Positions 1 through 7,570 of a stretch of DNA of 7,802 nt are shown here, one piece after another. This stretch comes from a bacterium (GTDB lineage: Bacteria; UBP13; UBA5359). The stretch lies in the NCBI GenBank assembly GCA_028699365.1, contig JAQVUQ010000119.1, positions 1-7,802 on the forward strand. The letters run 5' to 3'. Numbering within the stretch: position 1 is the first letter of the stretch; every line of letters starts with the position of its first letter. The translations under genes and the position numbers were made by a program. The notes under the pieces were generated by a model, which saw nothing but the letters and a program-made list of their open reading frames with translations, was not told where the DNA came from and made no database searches.

Positions 1-81
1 AAGTCCGAAGTCTGAAGTCCGAAGTCTGAAGTCCAAAGTCTGAAGTCCAAAGTCTGAAGCCTGAAGCCTGAAGCCTGAAGG
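1..81. repeat. Heptamer tandem array (AAGTCYR / AAGCCTG, 11 units)
   Basis: Eleven 7-nt units fill 1-77, then AAGG. The order shows a 14-nt higher pattern: AAGTCCG-AAGTCTG twice, AAGTCCA-AAGTCTG twice, then AAGCCTG three times. Such blocks suggest growth by slippage or unequal exchange in two-unit steps. The array touches the window edge and may continue. Together with 106-177 and the hairpins at 181-306 it fills the gene-free stretch 1-312, where no coding region was recognised. Confidence 0.93.
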
Positions 82-105
82 AATTACGTTCCGGTAGACT
101 TCTTT

Positions 106-177
106 AGCCTTCTTTCGTCCAGGCTTACTTCTCAGCCTTAATTAAGACCGGCAGTTCGTGCTTGAGCGTTCTACTTC
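106..177. repeat. Dispersed repeat core, copy A
   Basis: Same orientation as copy B (1027-1096). The clearest part is 127-177, with the shared blocks ACTTCTCAG, a central palindrome (here CTTAATTAAG, 137-146), CAGTTCGT, CTTG and GCGTTCT. The central palindrome is kept in both copies although its sequence and length differ. The two copies lie on either side of the barrel gene. Confidence 0.72.
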
Positions 178-180
178 CCG

Positions 181-239
181 TCCTCCGTAGCAGCACATCT
201 TTTAGAATAAAAGATATTGCCTCCTCCATAGCAGCATAA
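181..239. repeat. Short direct repeat TCCTCCRTAGCAGCAYA
   Basis: TCCTCCGTAGCAGCACAT (181-198) recurs as TCCTCCATAGCAGCATAA (222-239) with three to four differences. The second copy forms the left arm and part of the loop of the GC-rich hairpin. This suggests the structured region grew by duplication (inference). Confidence 0.6.
197..215. repeat. AT-rich perfect hairpin
   Basis: ATCTTTTA (197-204) and TAAAAGAT (208-215) are perfect reverse complements with a 3-nt loop (GAA). It lies 3 bp from the GC-rich hairpin at 219-255 and inside the pairing 182-187/267-272, so the three stems could form a branched structure. Confidence 0.7.
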
Positions 240-255
240 CTGTTACGGAGGAGGC
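219..255. terminator. GC-rich hairpin, possible weak terminator of the barrel gene
   Basis: GCCTCCTCC (219-227) pairs perfectly with GGAGGAGGC (247-255) over 9 bp, with a 19-nt loop. Read on the minus strand, the stem lies about 58 nt after the barrel stop codon and is followed by AATATCTTTTATT, which is U-rich but interrupted. That makes it a candidate but poor intrinsic terminator. An outer pairing, CCTCCG (182-187) with CGGAGG (267-272), could enclose it. Confidence 0.45.
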
Positions 256-277
256 TGTGATTACTGCGGAGGGTGGA

Positions 278-306
278 CAGACTTCAGACTTTCCAGCTTC
301 AGACTA
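278..306. repeat. Short heptamer block, inverted relative to 1-81
   Basis: CAGACTT (278-284) and CAGACTT (285-291) are followed, after TC, by CAGCTT and CAGACTA. The 12 nt GACTTCAGACTT (280-291) are the exact reverse complement of AAGTCTGAAGTC at 8-19 in the left array. The block ends 6 bp from the stop codon of the barrel gene. Confidence 0.8.
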
Positions 307-312
307 TATAAT

Positions 313-945
313 TTAGAACCTTATCGAATAACCGGCGGATGCGCCCAGATCCTTGGCATCCAGCAGATCGAAAACGGCCACATCGATATTCAGCGGTATC
401 AAAGGCGCCTGGAAACGCAGTCCCAGGTTGATATTATCGTTCTGCTCCACCACAGCCTGGAAGAAGGGAAACACAGGAAAAGCAACTCCGGCGATGAGGC
501 GTGAATCACTGCCGGCAAAGGTCAGACCTGCCGTCAACGTAGCCCTGGCCAGAGGTATGGCCTGAGTGGCCACGGCATAGAACTCGGCATCGGTATCTCC
601 GGCAGCGACCAGGTTCTTGACGCCTGCAGCTATGGCCGGTGTGACCGGGGAAGCTCCCAGAAGGAGGTACTTGGCATTGACCCGGGTAGTGTTGTCACCG
701 TTCTTAGGATCGATGAAGGCAATGCCTGCCTCCAGACGATTGGCGGCACCGTAATTGGCAACGCCGGTTATTACGCCGTCGCCGGTGTCCGTATAGTTGA
801 GTCCAAAGGAGAAATCGCCTGTTCCCACTACTTCGGCTGTAGGAACGGTGAACAGTCCGGTGGGACCGTCAAAGCTGGGCGCAGCCAACGCCGCTCCCGT
901 CAACAGGGTCAGAATTACAATGGTCAAGGATAAGGTTCTGATCAT
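313..945 (-). CDS. Secreted, probable outer-membrane beta-barrel protein (hypothetical)
   Basis: A 210-residue protein with a Sec signal peptide: MIRT, a hydrophobic core (residues 5-16), then GAALA with likely cleavage after Ala21. The mature part begins PSFDGPTGLFTVPTAEVVG, reminiscent of YjbH-like outer-membrane proteins that start with a G-x-TGL-x-x-x-PTA motif; this link is tentative. The rest alternates short hydrophobic strands with Gly/Asn/Asp turns (for example FSFGLNY, RLEAGIAFI, TRVNAKYLLL, ATLTAGLTFAG, NINLGLRFQA), giving perhaps 8-12 strands. It ends GYSIRF, with a terminal Phe and aromatic or hydrophobic residues at alternating positions, as in BAM-assembled barrels. No cysteine, so not a lipoprotein. 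It has its own strong ribosome site and lies 163 bp after purN, so it may be a separate unit; no convincing promoter was found. A role in purine metabolism is not implied. TAA stop, 6 bp from a repeat. Confidence 0.8.
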   Translation of the reverse strand: MIRTLSLTIVILTLLTGAALAAPSFDGPTGLFTVPTAEVVGTGDFSFGLNYTDTGDGVITGVANYGAANRLEAGIAFIDPKNGDNTTRVNAKYLLLGASPVTPAIAAGVKNLVAAGDTDAEFYAVATQAIPLARATLTAGLTFAGSDSRLIAGVAFPVFPFFQAVVEQNDNINLGLRFQAPLIPLNIDVAVFDLLDAKDLGASAGYSIRF

Positions 946-952
946 GATTTAC

Positions 953-958
953 ACCTCC
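953..958 (-). promoter_or_regulatory. Ribosome binding site of the barrel gene
   Basis: GGAGGT on the minus strand lies 7 nt before the ATG at 945. This strong site supports the chosen start, which also gives a clean signal peptide. Confidence 0.85.
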
Positions 959-976
959 ACTTATTACTAGCTTTTT

Positions 977-1115
977 AGGCTGAAGACTGAAGGCTATTAG
1001 TAGTTTGCGCTCAAGCACATCTCTTAAGCCTTCAAGTTTATCCTGGACAACTTCTCAGTCTTAAGACTACCAGTTCGTTCTTGGGCGTTCTCCTTCAGCC
1101 TTCAGTCTTCAGCCT
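977..1115. repeat. Palindromic element B with perfect 19-bp terminal inverted repeats
   Basis: The 19 bp at 977-995 (AGGCTGAAGACTGAAGGCT) are the exact reverse complement of 1097-1115. Inside, 1007-1018 can pair with 1077-1088 (9 Watson-Crick pairs, two G-T and one mismatch), and AGTCTTAAGACT (1057-1068) is a perfect palindrome, so the 139 bp are nested stems. There is no open reading frame of note and no clear target duplication at the ends. The right arm overlaps the purN stop codon. It lacks a T-run after the stem on the minus strand, so it is not a classical terminator. It resembles a MITE or REP-like palindromic unit (inference). Confidence 0.75.
1027..1096. repeat. Dispersed repeat core, copy B
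   Basis: This is a second copy, in the same orientation, of the sequence at 106-177. The best part is 1050-1096: ACTTCTCAG, a short palindrome (AGTCTTAAGACT overlapping it), CAGTTCGT, CTTG and GCGTTCT are shared with 127-177 in order. Roughly four-fifths of positions match by eye, with a 4-nt length difference at the central palindrome. Confidence 0.75.
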
Positions 1116-1127
1116 TCAGCCTTCAGC
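1093..1127. repeat. Heptamer array overlapping the purN stop (CTTCAGY x5)
   Basis: Five 7-nt units on the + strand: CTTCAGC, CTTCAGT, CTTCAGC, CTTCAGC, CTTCAGC. On the minus strand the unit is GCTGAAG, which contains TGA. As 7 is not a multiple of 3, three units in a row place TGA in every reading frame; purN ends at one of these, 1109-1111. The units belong to the same family as those at 1-81, 278-306 and 977-995. Confidence 0.92.
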
Positions 1128-1756
1128 CTATTTATCTTCGTTACCCGGTTCCCTTCTATCTTCAGCCGTCCTTCGGCAAAGAGACGGACTACCTCGGGAT
1201 AGAGCGCATGCTCGGCTTTCAGGACTCTGGCACCAAGGCTTTCCGGTGTATCGTCGTCCGTTACTTCAACCGTGGACTGGGCGATGATCGGCCCGGCATC
1301 GGTCTCGGCCGTCACGAAATGAGCCGTGCAGCCGCTGAACTTCACACCGGATTCCAGCACCGCCTTGTGCACCTTTGAACCGTAAAATCCGTCGCCGCCG
1401 AAAGCCGGTAACAACGCCGGATGGGCATTTATCAACCGGTCGCGGTAGCGCTCCACAAAAAGCGGCGTCAACACCCTGAGAAAACCGGCCATAAATACAA
1501 AATCCACACCGCGGGCATCCAGTTCCTCTATCATTCGACGCTCAAAGTCGGCCCGGTCGGGATAATCACGATTATCTACCAGCACTGCCGGTATGCCGTT
1601 CAGCCTGGCCCTTTCAAGGGCATACGATTCAGGACGGTTGCTGATAACCACAGCTATCTCGGCACCCAGCTCGTTCCCGGCGGCGGCATCTATGAATGAT
1701 TGAAGTATGGTTCCCGAGCCGGAAACCAACACTCCCATCCGGATAAGCTTACTCAT
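1109..1756 (-). CDS. purN: GAR transformylase PurN (formyl-THF dependent)
   Basis: Transfers a formyl group from 10-formyltetrahydrofolate to GAR. Catalytic residues are visible as Asn110 and His112 in [11 protein letters not shown] and Asp153 in [10 protein letters not shown]. The glycine loop is [10 protein letters not shown] (11-20), and [10 protein letters not shown] (139-148) is typical. Length, 215 residues, is normal. The ATG at 1756 overlaps the purM stop, but GGAGG sits only 1 nt before it; Met7 is an alternative start with no good site of its own, so Met1 is kept. The last six residues (RLKAEG) and the TGA stop lie in or at the edge of the heptamer array at 1093-1127, so repeat DNA sets the C-terminus. 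Neither purH nor another recognised purine gene follows in the window. Confidence 0.96.
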   Translation of the reverse strand: MSKLIRMGVLVSGSGTILQSFIDAAAGNELGAEIAVVISNRPESYALERARLNGIPAVLVDNRDYPDRADFERRMIEELDARGVDFVFMAGFLRVLTPLFVERYRDRLINAHPALLPAFGGDGFYGSKVHKAVLESGVKFSGCTAHFVTAETDAGPIIAQSTVEVTDDDTPESLGARVLKAEHALYPEVVRLFAEGRLKIEGNRVTKINRLKAEG

Positions 1757-2784
1757 GCCTCCAGGACCACGCCCTCTCCGCCGGAGGTTATCTCGCCTAT
1801 CACATAAGCATTCTCGCTCAGTTCCTGCAACCGCTCCATGGCCGAGCCGGCGCTTGCTCTATCGACTATTATAACAAATCCTACTCCCATATTGAAAGTA
1901 CGATACATCTCGGTGTCCTCGATCCCACCGCTCTGTTGCAACAACTCGAACAGCGGCGGTACCGGCCAACTGCCCTTCTTCAGGACAACCTGCAATCCCG
2001 ACGGGACGGCGCGGGGAATATTCTCCAGCAGACCGCCGCCGGTTATATGGGCCATGGCCTTGATTTTCACCCAGCGCATCAGCTCCAGGACAGGCAGAAC
2101 GTATATCCGGGTAGGCTCCAGCAAAACCTCTCCAACCGTCCGGCCCAGCACATCCACATAATCGTCCACAGAGTGCCCGCAGACGTCAAAAAAGACTTTG
2201 CGAGCCAGCGAATAGCCGTTGCTGTGCAGGCCGGTGGAGGGCAGGCCTATGACAACATCTCCGGGAGCCACAGTGCTGCCGTCCACGATCTCATCGCGCT
2301 CGACGGCACCCACGGCAAAGCCGGCTATGTCATACTCATCGGGTTTATAGAAGCCGGGCATCTCTGCCGTCTCACCGCCCGTCAGGGCACATCCTGCCTG
2401 GCGGCAGCCTTCGGCCACTCCCTCTACTATATCGGCCACCCGGCTCGGATCAAGCTTGCCTACCGCCAGGTAATCCAGAAAGAAGAGCGGTTCGGCTCCC
2501 TGAACCAGAATATCGTTGACGCACATGGCAACGGCATCTATACCTATGGTATTATGGATGCCGGTCATAAAGGCGACCTGCAGCTTGGTTCCCACACCGT
2601 CAGTGCCGGATACCAGTACAGGTTGGCGATAGTGCTCAGGTACGGCAAAAAGGCCGCCGAACCCACCTATTCCTGTCAGCATCTCCGGCCGCCGGGTGGA
2701 TTCCACCGCAGGCTTTATACGACGCACCGCTTCGTTCCCGGCATCGATATCCACGCCGGCGTCTTTGTATGTTAGTTTTTTCAT
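1753..2784 (-). CDS. purM: AIR synthetase PurM
   Basis: Phosphoribosylformylglycinamidine cyclo-ligase, which closes the imidazole ring of FGAM to AIR using ATP. The length, 343 residues, is standard. The start [17 protein letters not shown] is the family N-terminus. Further motifs are [10 protein letters not shown] (59-68), [17 protein letters not shown] (83-99), [13 protein letters not shown] (134-146), [16 protein letters not shown] (180-195), [14 protein letters not shown] (245-258) and NMGVGF (298-303). It overlaps purF at its start and purN at its end by 4 nt each (ATGA), with AGAGG just upstream of its ATG, so the three genes are probably translated in a coupled way. Nothing appears broken. 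Confidence 0.97.
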   Translation of the reverse strand: MKKLTYKDAGVDIDAGNEAVRRIKPAVESTRRPEMLTGIGGFGGLFAVPEHYRQPVLVSGTDGVGTKLQVAFMTGIHNTIGIDAVAMCVNDILVQGAEPLFFLDYLAVGKLDPSRVADIVEGVAEGCRQAGCALTGGETAEMPGFYKPDEYDIAGFAVGAVERDEIVDGSTVAPGDVVIGLPSTGLHSNGYSLARKVFFDVCGHSVDDYVDVLGRTVGEVLLEPTRIYVLPVLELMRWVKIKAMAHITGGGLLENIPRAVPSGLQVVLKKGSWPVPPLFELLQQSGGIEDTEMYRTFNMGVGFVIIVDRASAGSAMERLQELSENAYVIGEITSGGEGVVLEA

Positions 2785-4220
2785 AACCTCTTCTCGCCGT
2801 TGTCCTTCTCTTGCCCTTCAAGGATGAACTTGCTGAGCCTGATCTCCTCGGGAACGGGTATGGGATAATCACCGTCGAAGCAGGCCGTACAGAATCCCTC
2901 TTTGGGACATCCGGCCGCCGTCACCATGCCTTCCATGCTGAGATAAGCCAGACTGTCCGCGCCTATCTCCAGCCGCACCTCTTCCACCTCTCTGGAAGAA
3001 GCGATCAGTTCCTTGCGTACGGCGGTATCGATGCCGTAGAAACAGGGATACTTGATGGGCGGCGAGCTGACGCGAACGTGAACCTCGGTGGCCCCGGCCT
3101 CTTTCAACATCCTGACTATCTTGCCGCTGGTGCTGCCGCGGACGATGGAATCGTCCACCAGCACGATGCGTTTGCCGGCCAACGCTTCGTGCAGCGGCGT
3201 CAGCTTCATCTTTATGCCCAGATCCCTGAGGCGTTGATCCGGCTGAATAAACGTTCGTCCTATATACCGGTTCTTGATCAAACCCTCACCAAAGGGTATG
3301 TGAGAAGCTTCGGCATAGCCGATGGCCGCCGGCGTGCCGGAGTCCGGCACGGGGATGACCATATCGGCCTCGGCCGGATGCTCCTCGGCCAGTAACTGTC
3401 CCATGCGTCTCCGGGACAGATGCAGCGACTGCCCGTAGATATGGCTGTCCGGACGAGCAACATAAACGAATTCGAAGATGCACATACTGGCCCGGGGCAG
3501 CGGGCTGATTTTCTGACTGCGCAGACCGGATTCATCGATAAAGACTATCTCCCCCGGTTCTATCTCGCGCTCGAACTTGGCCCCCACCACATGCAGGGCG
3601 CAACTTTCCGAGGCCAGAACATAGCCGGCCCCGTTTATCCTGCCCAGGCAGAGCGGCCGCACACCGTGCTGATCACGCACCCCGATAAGCGTCTTTTCGG
3701 TCATCATCACCAGCGAGTAGGCCCCTTTGACCTTGGCCATCATGGCCGGAATAGCCTCTTCCAGAGGCAACTCAGGCATACCGGCCAGTATCTTGCCGAT
3801 GACTTCGCTGTCGATAGTCGTTTCAAAGCTCGCCCCGGCCGCCTCAAGTTCCGCCCGCAGTTCAGACGTGTTTATAAGGTTGCCGTTATGTCCCAGAACA
3901 AGCTTGCCTTCCGGCCTCTCAACCATCAGCGGTTGAGCGTTGGCCAGCTTGCTGGAACCGGTGGTGGAGTAGCGCACGTGGCCGACGGCCATATGCCCTC
4001 TCATACCGTTCAGCACATCCTCTTTGAAAACCTGGGTAACCAGTCCCATATCCTTGTATAACTGGATATCGCTGCCGTCGGAGACGGCTATACCGGCGCT
4101 CTCCTGTCCCCTGTGCTGCAGGGCGAAAAGTCCGAAATAGGCCATCTTTGCCACATCGGCGTTCGGTGAATAAACTCCGAAAACGCCACACTCATCATGC
4201 CAGCCTTCTTTTAAATCCAT
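2781..4220 (-). CDS. purF: Amidophosphoribosyltransferase PurF (Fe-S type)
   Basis: This enzyme makes phosphoribosylamine from PRPP and glutamine, the committed step of the pathway. The 479-residue protein begins with a 10-residue propeptide ([10 protein letters not shown]) before Cys11, the expected N-terminal nucleophile after cleavage, in ECGVFGVY. The glutaminase domain shows [12 protein letters not shown] (34-45), [11 protein letters not shown] (80-90) and GHNGNL (110-115). The transferase domain has the PRPP motif [13 protein letters not shown] (351-363). Cys247, Cys393, Cys444 and Cys447 match, by position, the four [4Fe-4S] ligands known in Bacillus PurF, so an oxygen-sensitive cluster is likely. 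Cys438 is an extra nearby cysteine. GGTGGGG lies a few bases before the ATG. The TGA stop overlaps the purM ATG by 4 nt. Confidence 0.97.
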   Translation of the reverse strand: MDLKEGWHDECGVFGVYSPNADVAKMAYFGLFALQHRGQESAGIAVSDGSDIQLYKDMGLVTQVFKEDVLNGMRGHMAVGHVRYSTTGSSKLANAQPLMVERPEGKLVLGHNGNLINTSELRAELEAAGASFETTIDSEVIGKILAGMPELPLEEAIPAMMAKVKGAYSLVMMTEKTLIGVRDQHGVRPLCLGRINGAGYVLASESCALHVVGAKFEREIEPGEIVFIDESGLRSQKISPLPRASMCIFEFVYVARPDSHIYGQSLHLSRRRMGQLLAEEHPAEADMVIPVPDSGTPAAIGYAEASHIPFGEGLIKNRYIGRTFIQPDQRLRDLGIKMKLTPLHEALAGKRIVLVDDSIVRGSTSGKIVRMLKEAGATEVHVRVSSPPIKYPCFYGIDTAVRKELIASSREVEEVRLEIGADSLAYLSMEGMVTAAGCPKEGFCTACFDGDYPIPVPEEIRLSKFILEGQEKDNGEKRL

Positions 4221-4282
4221 AACCCCACCGTTGTTCCGGCTGCCGCCAAGCGACCGGCCGTTATTTTCGGACAGAGGCCTAT

Positions 4283-6490
4283 TCAGGCCAGCGCCTCTTC
4301 TATGGCGCCTCTCCAGGCGCTCTCGAGTTTCGCTATCTTCATATCCATAACCCTGCTCCCGTCCAGATCGACGGTCAGACTGCTTCCTGCGACGGTGCCG
4401 ATCACCATCAGCGGCACATCGTGTCCGGCAGCCAGCTTTATCAGGCTGTCCAATTTCGACGAATCGAGGGAGACCAGTATCCTGGACTGTGCTTCGCCGA
4501 AGAGAGCGTCGTCCAGACGCAGACCGTCGGAGGACAGCTCCACCGATACGCCGTGGCTGCCGTCCGTATTGAAGCAGCTTTCCGCCAGGGCAACGGCCAG
4601 GCCGCCTTCAGCCACATCATGGGCCGAGGCCAGCAAACCGGACCGGATAGCCTCCAGACAACAGGCCTGCAATCTCTTCTCTTTATCCAGATCGATTACG
4701 GGGCAACCGGCTACCAGGCCGTGCACCGCCTTGAGGTATTCACTGCCGTCCAGGCCGGGCCCGTTAAAGCCCAGCAGAACCACCGCGTCCCCGTCCTTTT
4801 TGAAGAACGAAGTGCAGCGGCGCTCGATATCCTCCATGATCCCCAGCATGCCTATGACCGGAGTCGGGTAGATGGCCGTTCCATGGCTCTCGTTGTAGAA
4901 GCTGACGTTGCCGCTGATTACCGGAACACCGAAGGTACGGCAGGCTTCGCTTATACCCTCGACCGCCTGGCGGAACTGCCAGAATATCTCGGGTTTCTCG
5001 GGATTGCCGAAGTTGAGACAATCGGTGACCGCTGCCGGCTCCGCCCCGGAACAGACCACGCTGCGCGCGGCTTCCGCCACGGCGATGGCGCCGCCGGTAT
5101 ACGGGTCCAGGTAGCAGTAGCGGCTGTTGCAATCCGTGGTGACGGCCAAGCCGCGCCCGGTGCCCTTCAGTCTGAGCACGGCCGCATCGGAACCCGGAAG
5201 AACGGCGGTGTTGACCTGTACCATGTGATCGTATTGCTCGTAAACGCATTCCTTGCTGGCTACGTTATGCCGTCTCAGCAGCAGTTCCAGCACGGATTCA
5301 AAATCCTCCACTTGAGGCAGTTCGTCTTTATTCAGGCACCGGACCTGCTCCACATAATCGGGGACTCTGGCATCCATACAGTATACGGGGGTGTCCTCGG
5401 CCAGTGATTTTGCCGGGACCTCCGCCACCAGTTCGCCGTTATCGTAGACGCGCACGATGCCGTCATCGGTCAACTTGCCGATGACTACCGCGTTCAGGCC
5501 CCATTTATCGAAGATGGCTTTGACCTCGTCCTCGCGACCCTCGGCGGCTACCAGCAGCATGCGCTCCTGAGACTCGGACAACATGACCTCGTAAGCACTC
5601 ATCCCGTCTTCACGACGCGGCACCAGGGAGATTTCCACCTCCATGCCGCTGTCGCCCTTGGCCGCCATCTCAGTGGTGGAGCAGGTCAGGCCGGCAGCGC
5701 CCATGTCCTGAATACCTACGATGTATCCGGTAGCCAGCGCCTCCAGAGTGGCCTCCACCAGAAGTTTCTCCGTAAAGGGATCGCCCACCTGAACGGCGGA
5801 GCGACGCTCCTCGGATTCTTCCGACAGTTCCACCGAGGCAAAGGTGGCTCCGTGAATGCCGTCGCGACCGGTCCTGGCTCCCACGTACATCACCGGGTTG
5901 CCTGCGCCGCTGGCCGAGGCCCGGGCGATCTTGTCGCTGTCCACCAGCCCCAGACACATGGCGTTGACCAGGGGGTTGCCCTCGTAACAATCGTCGAAAT
6001 AGATCTCTCCGGCTACGGTAGGCACGCCGATGCAGTTGCCGTAGCCGGCTATGCCGGAAACGACCCCGCCGAAGAGATAGCGCGTCCGGGCATCGCCCAG
6101 CTCGCCGAAACGCAGGGAGTTCAACCCGGCTATGGGCCTGGCTCCCATGGTGAAGATATCACGGATAATGCCGCCCACACCGGTGGCCGCTCCCTGATAG
6201 GGCTCGACGGCGCTGGGATGGTTGTGGCTCTCTATCTTCATGACCACGGCCATGCCGTCGCCCACATCCACGGCGCCGGCGTTCTCTCCGGGGCCCTGCA
6301 GGACCCGGGGGCCGGAGGTCGGGAAGAGCTTCAGCACGGGGCGGGAGTATTTATAACCGCAATGCTCGGACCACATAACGGCATACATGCCCACCTCGGT
6401 GTAATTGGGATGACGCCCGAGTATCTCAACTATCTGCTCATACTCGGCATCGTTAAGCCCCATCTCTCTATATACTTTGGGTTCAATCAT
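4283..6490 (-). CDS. purL: FGAM synthase large subunit PurL (small-type)
   Basis: This 735-residue synthetase has the size of the small PurL that works with separate PurQ and PurS, not the roughly 1300-residue fused enzyme of Proteobacteria. It uses ATP and ammonia to convert FGAR to FGAM. Two PurM-like halves are visible. The first has [15 protein letters not shown] (His43 at the expected catalytic place), [14 protein letters not shown] (66-79), [10 protein letters not shown] (85-94), [13 protein letters not shown]-type sequence and the [16 protein letters not shown] loop (261-276). The second has [49 protein letters not shown] and [17 protein letters not shown]. No frameshift or missing motif was seen. 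The start is one base after the purQ stop; the best upstream purine run is GTGGGGTAAGATAGA, a weak ribosome site, so coupling to purQ is likely. It ends with TGA 62 bp before purF. Confidence 0.97.
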   Translation of the reverse strand: MIEPKVYREMGLNDAEYEQIVEILGRHPNYTEVGMYAVMWSEHCGYKYSRPVLKLFPTSGPRVLQGPGENAGAVDVGDGMAVVMKIESHNHPSAVEPYQGAATGVGGIIRDIFTMGARPIAGLNSLRFGELGDARTRYLFGGVVSGIAGYGNCIGVPTVAGEIYFDDCYEGNPLVNAMCLGLVDSDKIARASASGAGNPVMYVGARTGRDGIHGATFASVELSEESEERRSAVQVGDPFTEKLLVEATLEALATGYIVGIQDMGAAGLTCSTTEMAAKGDSGMEVEISLVPRREDGMSAYEVMLSESQERMLLVAAEGREDEVKAIFDKWGLNAVVIGKLTDDGIVRVYDNGELVAEVPAKSLAEDTPVYCMDARVPDYVEQVRCLNKDELPQVEDFESVLELLLRRHNVASKECVYEQYDHMVQVNTAVLPGSDAAVLRLKGTGRGLAVTTDCNSRYCYLDPYTGGAIAVAEAARSVVCSGAEPAAVTDCLNFGNPEKPEIFWQFRQAVEGISEACRTFGVPVISGNVSFYNESHGTAIYPTPVIGMLGIMEDIERRCTSFFKKDGDAVVLLGFNGPGLDGSEYLKAVHGLVAGCPVIDLDKEKRLQACCLEAIRSGLLASAHDVAEGGLAVALAESCFNTDGSHGVSVELSSDGLRLDDALFGEAQSRILVSLDSSKLDSLIKLAAGHDVPLMVIGTVAGSSLTVDLDGSRVMDMKIAKLESAWRGAIEEALA

Positions 6491-6491
6491 T

Positions 6492-7250
6492 CTATCTTAC
6501 CCCACATTTTGCTGTCTTTATTTTACATGTCGCATGCGCCGCTCCGCATTCGCAATTACGCATTTTAAAGTGCCTGAGTATGGATTCAAAAACGAACCTG
6601 CCGTCGGCGGAGGTCAGAATTTCCTCGGAACTGCGCTCCGGATGGGGCATCATACCCATGACGTTGCCCTCGCGGTTGCAGATGCCGGCTATATTCTCCA
6701 GTGACCCGTTGGGATTGGCTGCAGCGCTGACCGTGCCGTCGGCCTCGCAGTAGCGGAAGAGTATCTGTCCGTTCTCTTCCATTCCGGCCAGAACCTCCGG
6801 ATCGGCGTAGTAATTCCCCTCGCCATGGGCTATGGGAACGCGCAACACCTGTCCCGGGCTGCAGGCGTTGGTAAAGGCACTCTCATTATGCTCCACCTTG
6901 AGATGAAGGAACTTGCAGATAAACTGCAGGCTCTCGTTGCGGCGCAGCACGCCGGGCAGCATCCCGGCCTCGGTCAGTATCTGAAAGCCGTTGCAGATGC
7001 CTATAACCGTTTTGCCGGCAGCCGCAGCTTTCTCCACCGCTCCCATTACCGGGGAGAAACGGGCGATGGCGCCGGTGCGCAGGTAATCGCCGTAAGAGAA
7101 GCCGCCGGGAAGGATGATGCCGTCATATCCGTCCACGGAATCGGCTCCATGCCAGATGAAATCCACCGGCTGTCCCATGACCTGATCCACCACATGGTAG
7201 CAATCACGGTCACAGTTGGAGCCGGGGAAGATTATAACCCCGAATTTCAT
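6492..7250 (-). CDS. purQ: FGAM synthase glutaminase subunit PurQ, with unusual Cys-rich tail
   Basis: Class I glutamine amidotransferase that supplies ammonia from glutamine to PurL. The N-terminus ([15 protein letters not shown]) is typical. The nucleophile is Cys86 in GICNGFQ, and His203 and Glu205 in MMPHPE complete the triad. The oxyanion region is [16 protein letters not shown] (48-62). The start overlaps the purS stop by 4 nt. At 252 residues it is longer than the roughly 225-235 usual for the family. The conserved fold ends near ESILRHF (residue 228), and 24 extra residues follow with Cys233, 235, 242 and 249 and His239. The DNA for the start of this tail looks like a diverged heptamer repeat (6545-6565). 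The tail may therefore come from repeat insertion rather than selection (inference). The TAG stop is 1 nt before the purL ATG. Confidence 0.96.
   Translation of the reverse strand: MKFGVIIFPGSNCDRDCYHVVDQVMGQPVDFIWHGADSVDGYDGIILPGGFSYGDYLRTGAIARFSPVMGAVEKAAAAGKTVIGICNGFQILTEAGMLPGVLRRNESLQFICKFLHLKVEHNESAFTNACSPGQVLRVPIAHGEGNYYADPEVLAGMEENGQILFRYCEADGTVSAAANPNGSLENIAGICNREGNVMGMMPHPERSSEEILTSADGRFVFESILRHFKMRNCECGAAHATCKIKTAKCGVR
6545..6565 (-). repeat. Heptad-like repeat inside the 3' end of purQ
   Basis: On the minus strand the DNA reads AATGCGT, AATTGCG, AATGCGG: three imperfect 7-nt units immediately after the conserved end of the PurQ domain. An 8-nt palindrome, CGCATGCG, follows at 6531-6538. 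The unit differs from the AAGTCTG family elsewhere in the window but has the same period. With only three imperfect units, chance is possible. Confidence 0.45.
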
Positions 7251-7495
7251 GCTTCCGACACCTCGTATTTATACTGCTCGATGACCGTATTGGCCAGCAG
7301 GCGCTCGCACATATCGCGCACGGCCTGCTCGGCAGCCGCCTTATCCGCCGCCTGCAATTGCAGCTCGATATACTTACCCACGCGGACATCTTCCACGCCG
7401 CCAAAGTTCAGTGCCTGCAGCGATCTTTGCACCACCTGGCCCTGCGTATCGAGAACGCTCTTCTTGAGGGTTATGAAAACCTTCGCCTTGTACAT
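7247..7495 (-). CDS. purS: FGAM synthase subunit PurS
   Basis: This 82-residue protein has the usual size of PurS, the small subunit that bridges PurL and PurQ in the three-part phosphoribosylformylglycinamidine synthase. The complex converts FGAR, glutamine and ATP to FGAM in the cytoplasm. Family features are the first strand ([18 protein letters not shown]), then [23 protein letters not shown], then a helix with a [21 protein letters not shown] ending. The ATG is supported by AAAGGAG 7 nt upstream. Its TGA overlaps the purQ ATG by 4 nt (ATGA), which points to translational coupling. PurS has no catalytic residues of its own. Confidence 0.95.
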   Translation of the reverse strand: MYKAKVFITLKKSVLDTQGQVVQRSLQALNFGGVEDVRVGKYIELQLQAADKAAAEQAVRDMCERLLANTVIEQYKYEVSEA

Positions 7496-7502
7496 AAGTC
7501 AA

Positions 7503-7509
7503 CTCCTTT
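7503..7509 (-). promoter_or_regulatory. Ribosome binding site of purS
   Basis: On the minus strand AAAGGAG lies 7 nt upstream of the ATG at 7495. It is the strongest Shine-Dalgarno match among the pur genes here. This is expected, because purS follows a 249-bp gap and cannot rely on coupling to purC. Confidence 0.8.
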
Positions 7510-7538
7510 TTTGTTACTCAAGTTCATTTGCATGTTCA

Positions 7539-7570
7539 GGCACTAAGGCACTAAGGCACAGAGGCACAAA
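7539..7570. repeat. Octamer tandem array (GGCACWRA x4)
   Basis: Four consecutive 8-nt units: GGCACTAA, GGCACTAA, GGCACAGA and GGCACAAA. The first two are identical and the last is an exact reverse complement of the TTTGTGCC units at 7655-7670. The array ends 43 bp upstream of the purS start codon. Confidence 0.9.

Noticed and set aside
1-81. CRISPR array
   Set aside because: The units are 7 nt and directly adjacent, with no unique spacers and no 23-40 nt repeats, and no cas gene is present.
977-1115. Intrinsic terminator after purN
   Set aside because: The stem is strong, but the loop is about 100 nt and the minus strand continues with AAAAAGC after the stem, not a T-run.
1738-1756. Met7 as the true purN start (because GGAGG is only 1 nt from Met1)
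   Set aside because: Met7 leaves only two residues before the first strand and has no better ribosome site; the ATGA overlap with purM favours Met1 by coupling.
1936-2775. Open frame of 279 codons on the + strand opposite purM
   Set aside because: It lies antisense to a complete, motif-rich purM and its translation has no recognisable domain; it is a shadow of GC-rich coding DNA.
4221-4282. Regulatory element in the purL-purF gap
   Set aside because: Only a 4-bp GGCC pairing and a ribosome site are visible; nothing beyond chance.
4421-5407. Open frame of 328 codons on the + strand opposite purL
   Set aside because: Fully antisense to conserved PurL; low-complexity translation without signal or motif.
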